A stretch of DNA of 10,070 nt from Spirochaetaceae bacterium. GTDB taxonomy: Bacteria > Spirochaetota > Spirochaetia > DSM-27196 > SKKC01. The DNA lies in assembly GCA_003554375.1 (NCBI GenBank), contig PWGF01000512.1, positions 1-10,070 on the forward strand, read 5' to 3'. A program made the translations under genes and the position numbers. How positions within the stretch are numbered: the stretch's first letter is position 1; each line of letters opens with the position of its first letter. Below are positions 6,342 to 10,070 of the stretch, piece after piece. The notes under the pieces were generated by a model, which ran no database searches, had not been told where the DNA came from, and saw only the letters and a program-made list of their open reading frames with translations.

Positions 6342-7582
6342 CAATCCTCCAACCTAAGGGTCCGGCGTACAGCGATCGAAGCAAAGATCGGGCCGGTGAT
6401 CTCGTTGATGAAGACCGACATAAGCACGACATTGACGGCGGTTTGGACTACCTCCTGAGGTAAGGGAGGCATCATCTCGAGCTGGGGGGCAGCTTGCAGC
6501 AAGAGCACAAGGCCGAGTGCTACCCCGGCATGCGCAAACAGACTGATTCCCAACCAGCGACGGGTGGGCGCGTCTGCTCCTCCGAGCGTTGCACCGGCTG
6601 CGGCACCGAAGTACTTGCCGGCCGCTCGTGCGGCAATGAATAGGCCGCCCAGAAGGAGCGTCTCCGGCATAACCAGGACACTCGGCCGCAGTTTGGTGCC
6701 GGCAATGACGAAGAAGAGCGCGTAGACCGGAGGGGTCAGCGGCTCCAGTGAGCGGAACACGCGGATATGCTCCTTGCTGAGGTTTGCAACGGTGGCGCCG
6801 GCGACAATGTTGATGAGTAGCGGTGAGAGATTGGCCGCCACGGCCATGGCAGTCGATATGAAGACGAATCCGAGGGTGATGATCAGTATCTCCCCGCTGT
6901 GGTGGAGCCGTCGGGTACTGATACTGAGAATAGCCCCGATCACGGCCCCGAGCACGATGCTTACCGATAGCTCGCTTATCGCGTTCCAGAGAAGACCGGA
7001 AGGAGCGACATCGCCCCCAAGCATCATCGGTACGAGCGCCAAGACGATCCCAAAAACAGCGATGGCGAGCGCGTCGCCCAAAGCTACCGTAGCAAACAGA
7101 CGGTCGACGAACCGGCCGCGTGCCCTGGTGGACTGAACGACGTGCACGATTGCTGCGGGTGAAGTCGTGCACGCCACTGCGGCAAGCAATAGTGCTACCG
7201 GCCAGGAGAGCGAGGTGAAACTCAGTGTCAGGGCAACCAACGCGAACGTCAGGGCCAGCTGGCTCACAGTAATCCAGCCCACGGACTTCCCCATCCGCTT
7301 GAGCTTCTGGAAACGGAGCTCGCTGCCAATGGTGAAGGCGATGAGGGCCAGGGCCACTTCCGTTATGACAGCCAGATCGTCCGCAGCCGTGTCCCCAACA
7401 ATTCCAAAGACCTCTCCGCCCATGAGCAGACCGGTCACGATGAAGCCGGTGATCTCGGGAAGCCCGATGCTGCCTGCGAGACGCCCGAGCATATAACCCC
7501 CGAGTAGCATCACACCGACGCCGAACAGAGGATGGATCTGGAGGAAGTTGACGATGCCGTGGCTGCTCATGAAGACCGACAT
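6341..7582 (-). CDS. CPA2-family cation/proton antiporter A with Gly-Asp in place of Asp-Asp
   Basis: Membrane exchanger homologous to antiporter B (413 residues; PF00999). Landmarks in order: GRLAGSIGLPEITGFIVTGL (33-52), an early-helix IGSELRF, the unwound-helix motif ACTTSPAAIV (137-146), then TRARGRFVDRLFATVALGDALAI where the ion-binding pair reads G169-D170 and not D-D, and ARAAGK later. Only one carboxylate is left at the usual site, so stoichiometry, ion choice or activity may differ (inference; KefC-type proteins also lack the first Asp). No cytoplasmic TrkA-N domain follows. The frame ends in TGA overlapping the ATG of regulator A. ATG 7582 is the first methionine and has no Shine-Dalgarno; a promoter sits immediately upstream. 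A second ATG 12 bases on is an alternative start. Confidence 0.9.
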   Translation of the reverse strand: MSVFMSSHGIVNFLQIHPLFGVGVMLLGGYMLGRLAGSIGLPEITGFIVTGLLMGGEVFGIVGDTAADDLAVITEVALALIAFTIGSELRFQKLKRMGKSVGWITVSQLALTFALVALTLSFTSLSWPVALLLAAVACTTSPAAIVHVVQSTRARGRFVDRLFATVALGDALAIAVFGIVLALVPMMLGGDVAPSGLLWNAISELSVSIVLGAVIGAILSISTRRLHHSGEILIITLGFVFISTAMAVAANLSPLLINIVAGATVANLSKEHIRVFRSLEPLTPPVYALFFVIAGTKLRPSVLVMPETLLLGGLFIAARAAGKYFGAAAGATLGGADAPTRRWLGISLFAHAGVALGLVLLLQAAPQLEMMPPLPQEVVQTAVNVVLMSVFINEITGPIFASIAVRRTLRLED

Positions 7583-7590
7583 GCGCGCAG

Positions 7591-7620
7591 AGTATGGACC
7601 AGGACGCGCGGGGTTTTCAA
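7591..7620 (-). promoter_or_regulatory. Promoter of the antiporter/regulator cluster
   Basis: On the minus strand TTGAAA (7620-7615), an 18-base spacer and CATACT (7596-7591) form a good sigma70-like promoter. The -10 ends just 8 bases before the ATG of antiporter A, so the transcript would start at or within a base or two of the start codon. This agrees with the lack of a Shine-Dalgarno. Confidence 0.55.
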
Positions 7621-7630
7621 GGAACGTTCC
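7621..7630. promoter_or_regulatory. Perfect 10-bp palindrome abutting the -35: candidate operator
   Basis: GGAACGTTCC is its own reverse complement and touches the -35 hexamer TTGAAA of the antiporter promoter. Position and symmetry suit a dimeric regulator binding site. No regulator gene is in the window, so the protein is unknown. Confidence 0.4.
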
Positions 7631-7706
7631 CAGGGAGTCCGCCGGTGCCGGCTTGCCACAGGTGTATCGTGTAGGTCGCCTTCCGCAGGGAGCGTTCCGG
7701 ACGGCC

Positions 7707-7796
7707 GGCCTTGACGGCTCATCCGGCCCTCACGGCTTGGCCGGCCGTCACGGCTCATGCGGCCTTGACGGCTCACCCGGCCCTTAGGGCTCCGCC
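7707..7796. repeat. Array of five 18-bp tandem units between carboxylase and antiporter A
   Basis: Plus-strand units start at 7707, 7725, 7743, 7761 and 7779, of the form GGCCTTGACGGCTCATCC with substitutions. A 9-bp sub-period is visible because GGC recurs every nine bases. Each unit contains GCC-N5-GGC, a small inverted repeat that is perfect (5-bp arms) in GCCGTCACGGC and GCCCTTAGGGC. The fifth, most diverged unit contains the carboxylase stop codon. It may form stacked hairpins at the 3' end of the carboxylase mRNA, or be a decayed coding repeat. The rest of 7583-7783 holds the promoter and palindrome and no gene. Confidence 0.65.
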
Positions 7797-10070
7797 GTCC
7801 GGTAGCCGTCCAGCCCGCGCTCGATCCGGCCTATCACGTAAGGGCGAAGCTCGGAGATCGATATGATCGAGTCGATCGATCCTACGTCTTTGGCTCGTTG
7901 GACGCTGTGAATGCTGTCGAAGCGCTGTGCAAGCTCGGATTGCTTCTCGGCGGAAACCTCTTGGTAGATCGCCTCGTACTGCTTCTGTGTGAAGCTGTCG
8001 TCTTCGGAAAGGCGCCGCTGCGCCTCGATGACGCGCTCGTCGGCCTGCGTCTGCTTGCGTACGACGCCGGGAAAGACGACGGCGGCTGCCGGAGCTCCTC
8101 CGATCACTGAGGCGTAGGCGCCTTCCAGCGAGGCGGCGTGCAGACGAGGGTTGAGCGCCTTGGAGAACACGACGTAGGCCCCGCCGTGATACCGCGCCAC
8201 CACCACGAAGATGATCGGCCCCTGAAACCGTACGACTGCCCGCCCGATTTCCGCCCCGTACTCGAGCTGGAGCTTGCGCATGCTTTCCGGCGATCCGTCG
8301 AAACCGGAGAGGTTGGCCAAGATAACTGCAGGCAGCCGCCCGCTGAAGGCGTTGATTGCCCGGGCGACCTTCTTGGAGCTGAGCGGGAAGAGGGTGCCGC
8401 CGCTCCAGCTCTCCGGTCCGTCGTGCGGAACCTCTCCGATCCGTGAGAGCCCCCGGCTCTCGATGCCGATGAGGCCGGTAGCGAACCCGCCGATCCGGGT
8501 CTCCCAGACGATCCCGGTCTCCGCGTCCCGCATTCCTTGCCAGCGCTCGAGGTGCTCCTGATCCTGGTCCTTGAGCGCGCTCATCACCTGGCGCATATCG
8601 AAGGGCTTCTTCCGCTCCGGGTTGAGCTCGGAAGAGAAGATATCGCCGATCGTGGAGAAACCCTGGTTGAGCGGATCGTGGTAGGGACTCTTGCCGATAT
8701 CGCGATCCGTGGGATCTTGGCTGTGGCGGCGGAGCGGAACCTGGCGGCCGGTTCCCGCGTAGGTCATGCGGTAGTGGCGGAAGAGGACCTCGTAAGCTTG
8801 GAAGAGGTCTCGGACGCGTATCTGTGCCTGGCCGTTGGGCTCCATGACGCGCTCGACGCCGCCGATGCCGGTGTTGTCCTCCGCGCTGACGCTGCCGGAG
8901 AAGTCCAGCGCGCGCTTGCCGGTGAGGAGCATGGCCGCGTCCTCGGTCATGATGAGGAGGCCCCGGGTATGTAGGAGCATGGTTGCCTCGGCATTCCAGT
9001 AGCTCTGAGCTCCGACGTTGATTCCGGCGACGATGATATTGATCTCACCCCCGGCCTCGGTGAACTCGATGATCCGCCTGAGCGTGGCTGCCGTCCAGTC
9101 GAGATTCTCGGTCCCGCTCTCCATGTCGATGCGCGCCCCGGCGGAGATCGGAATCCATTCGACCGGGATCTCCTGCTCTTCGGCCAGGTCCAGCGCCGCG
9201 TTGACGCGCCGACACTCCGGCTCGCTTAAGCTTCCCATGTCCCGGGTTGCGTCGGCGAGGACGAGCACGCGACGTACCGGCTCGGACACCTCCGGAAGAT
9301 GGTTGGTCACGATGCCGAATACGATGTTGGACTCTGCCTGTCCGTACGGCCTGCGAACCGGGACGGGATGGGAGCTCGTACCGTCGATCTCGATGTCGTA
9401 TTCCTGGAACTCCCCCTTGGGGAACGCCGTGTCCACCTGGAGCTCGCTGCGCGTGAGCATACGGACGAGCTCATACGGGTAGAGGGTGCCGCGCTGGCGC
9501 GCCCGTACGACACGCGCGGTGTAGGCGTCGAGGGTCTTCAAGGGCTCCCGGGAGGGGTTGCGGCCGCGAAGGGTGAAGTTCGTTCCGCTGATGTTTTCGA
9601 AGAGGAGCTCCACCTCGTTTTCGCCCTGGCGGGCCGGATCAAGCCGTCTGGTGTATACGACCAGCCGCTCCAGGCCCAAGTCGGCAGCGCGATTGGTCAT
9701 CTGAGCCGCGTACGACCGAATTTGCTCCAGATTTACCTCCAGCCTATTGCGGATGTGGACGATCAAGCGGTTCCAGTAGAGCCTGCGCCGCCGTTTTGCC
9801 TGCTCGGCACGCATGGCGTATACCGCCTCCATGAAGACGTTCTCGAATGCCACCATCCTGCGGATGCCGCCGTGCTCGTCCAGCTCCGGGCGCGTCGTCG
9901 GAACCTCTACGAATGCGAAGAGGCGCTCGTCGCGTTCGTTCTCCGGGTGCTTCAGGTTGAGAAGCGTCACGAACTCGCTTGCATAGAGCACCTTGTAGTT
10001 GAAGGTGGAGAGCCGGAAGACGCGGAGCTCACGGAACCGAAGCGGGTTGAACGGGCCGCGGAGCTCGTCC
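7784..10070 (-). CDS. Single-chain acyl-CoA carboxylase, central region plus carboxyltransferase domains (N-terminus off the right edge)
   Basis: C-terminal part of a large biotin-dependent carboxylase resembling the multidomain ACC of eukaryotes; biotin carboxylase and BCCP would be off the window, upstream. The frame is open to base 10070 (FNPLRFRELRVFRLSTFNYK), so an internal GTG at 9991 is not the start. Right to left: an ACC central-type region (to about 9370), with NLEQIRSYAAQM and ELLFENISGTNFTLRG; an N-terminal CT subdomain with ADATRDMGSLS, EWIPISAGARIDM and IGGVERVMEPNGQAQIRV; a C-terminal CT subdomain with KKPFDMRQVMSALKDQD, TGLIGIESRG, PAVILANLSGFDGSPESM and YHGGAYVVFSKALNPRLHA. 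By eye, the Arg of yeast GGQRD and the Arg of LGQRA in the CT active site are not kept, hinting at another acyl substrate. It ends in TAA inside an 18-bp repeat array. Other single-chain bacterial acyl-CoA carboxylases are known; the exact substrate cannot be told. Confidence 0.88.
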   Translation of the reverse strand, partial: DELRGPFNPLRFRELRVFRLSTFNYKVLYASEFVTLLNLKHPENERDERLFAFVEVPTTRPELDEHGGIRRMVAFENVFMEAVYAMRAEQAKRRRRLYWNRLIVHIRNRLEVNLEQIRSYAAQMTNRAADLGLERLVVYTRRLDPARQGENEVELLFENISGTNFTLRGRNPSREPLKTLDAYTARVVRARQRGTLYPYELVRMLTRSELQVDTAFPKGEFQEYDIEIDGTSSHPVPVRRPYGQAESNIVFGIVTNHLPEVSEPVRRVLVLADATRDMGSLSEPECRRVNAALDLAEEQEIPVEWIPISAGARIDMESGTENLDWTAATLRRIIEFTEAGGEINIIVAGINVGAQSYWNAEATMLLHTRGLLIMTEDAAMLLTGKRALDFSGSVSAEDNTGIGGVERVMEPNGQAQIRVRDLFQAYEVLFRHYRMTYAGTGRQVPLRRHSQDPTDRDIGKSPYHDPLNQGFSTIGDIFSSELNPERKKPFDMRQVMSALKDQDQEHLERWQGMRDAETGIVWETRIGGFATGLIGIESRGLSRIGEVPHDGPESWSGGTLFPLSSKKVARAINAFSGRLPAVILANLSGFDGSPESMRKLQLEYGAEIGRAVVRFQGPIIFVVVARYHGGAYVVFSKALNPRLHAASLEGAYASVIGGAPAAAVVFPGVVRKQTQADERVIEAQRRLSEDDSFTQKQYEAIYQEVSAEKQSELAQRFDSIHSVQRAKDVGSIDSIISISELRPYVIGRIERGLDGYRTAEP

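Noticed and set aside
6342..6344. TTG as the start of regulator A
   Set aside because: It is only one base from the GGAGG Shine-Dalgarno, whereas the next codon, ATG 6341, is four bases away.
7567..7776. Minus-strand small frame with (M/P)SR-x-GR repeats
   Set aside because: No Shine-Dalgarno, it runs into antiporter A, and its repeat is fully explained by the 18-bp DNA array.
7707..7796. CRISPR array
   Set aside because: The units are contiguous 18-bp repeats with no unique spacers, and no cas gene is present.
9989..9991. GTG as the start of the carboxylase
   Set aside because: The frame stays open to the window edge and the upstream residues continue the ACC central-domain pattern.

Overview
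The window comes from a bacterium of roughly 60% GC. Every gene I can support lies on the minus strand, so transcription runs from high to low coordinates. I cannot place the organism firmly. A single-chain carboxylase resembling eukaryotic ACC, an FGE with both catalytic cysteines, and antiporters paired with separate PTS-IIA/PII-like regulators would fit lineages such as Gemmatimonadota or Rhodothermota, but that is inference from gene content only.

In transcription order, the right edge (10070 to 7784) holds the C-terminal part of a giant acyl-CoA carboxylase: central region plus both carboxyltransferase subdomains. Its start is off the window. A short intergenic stretch follows (7583-7783). 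It holds a tandem array of 18-bp GC-rich units that begins at the carboxylase stop codon, then a 10-bp perfect palindrome touching a good sigma70-like promoter that sits almost on top of the next start codon.

Next come four genes (7582 to 3399) forming what looks like one ion-homeostasis module: antiporter A, regulator A, regulator B, antiporter B. Antiporter A and regulator A overlap (TGATG). A consensus-like promoter lies between the two regulators, and regulator B and antiporter B are 9 bases apart. Each regulator joins an N-terminal PTS EIIA(Fru/Ntr)-type domain with a visible phospho-histidine to a C-terminal domain that reads like a PII (GlnB) fold. Neither antiporter carries the cytoplasmic C-terminal TrkA-N domain seen in KefB/KefC, so the regulators may supply control in trans. 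The two antiporters differ at the ion-binding dyad (Asp-Asp in B, Gly-Asp in A). This module is the most interesting part of the window.

A 278-base spacer with inverted repeats (3121-3398) leads to a formylglycine-generating enzyme (3120 to 2092). It is very close in motif content to human SUMF1, but no sulfatase is present here. After a 248-base spacer with a weak promoter and a hairpin, the window ends in the N-terminal part (about 560-615 residues) of an M16 (PqqL-like) zinc peptidase that runs off the left edge. I found no tRNA, rRNA, CRISPR array, transposase or phage gene.
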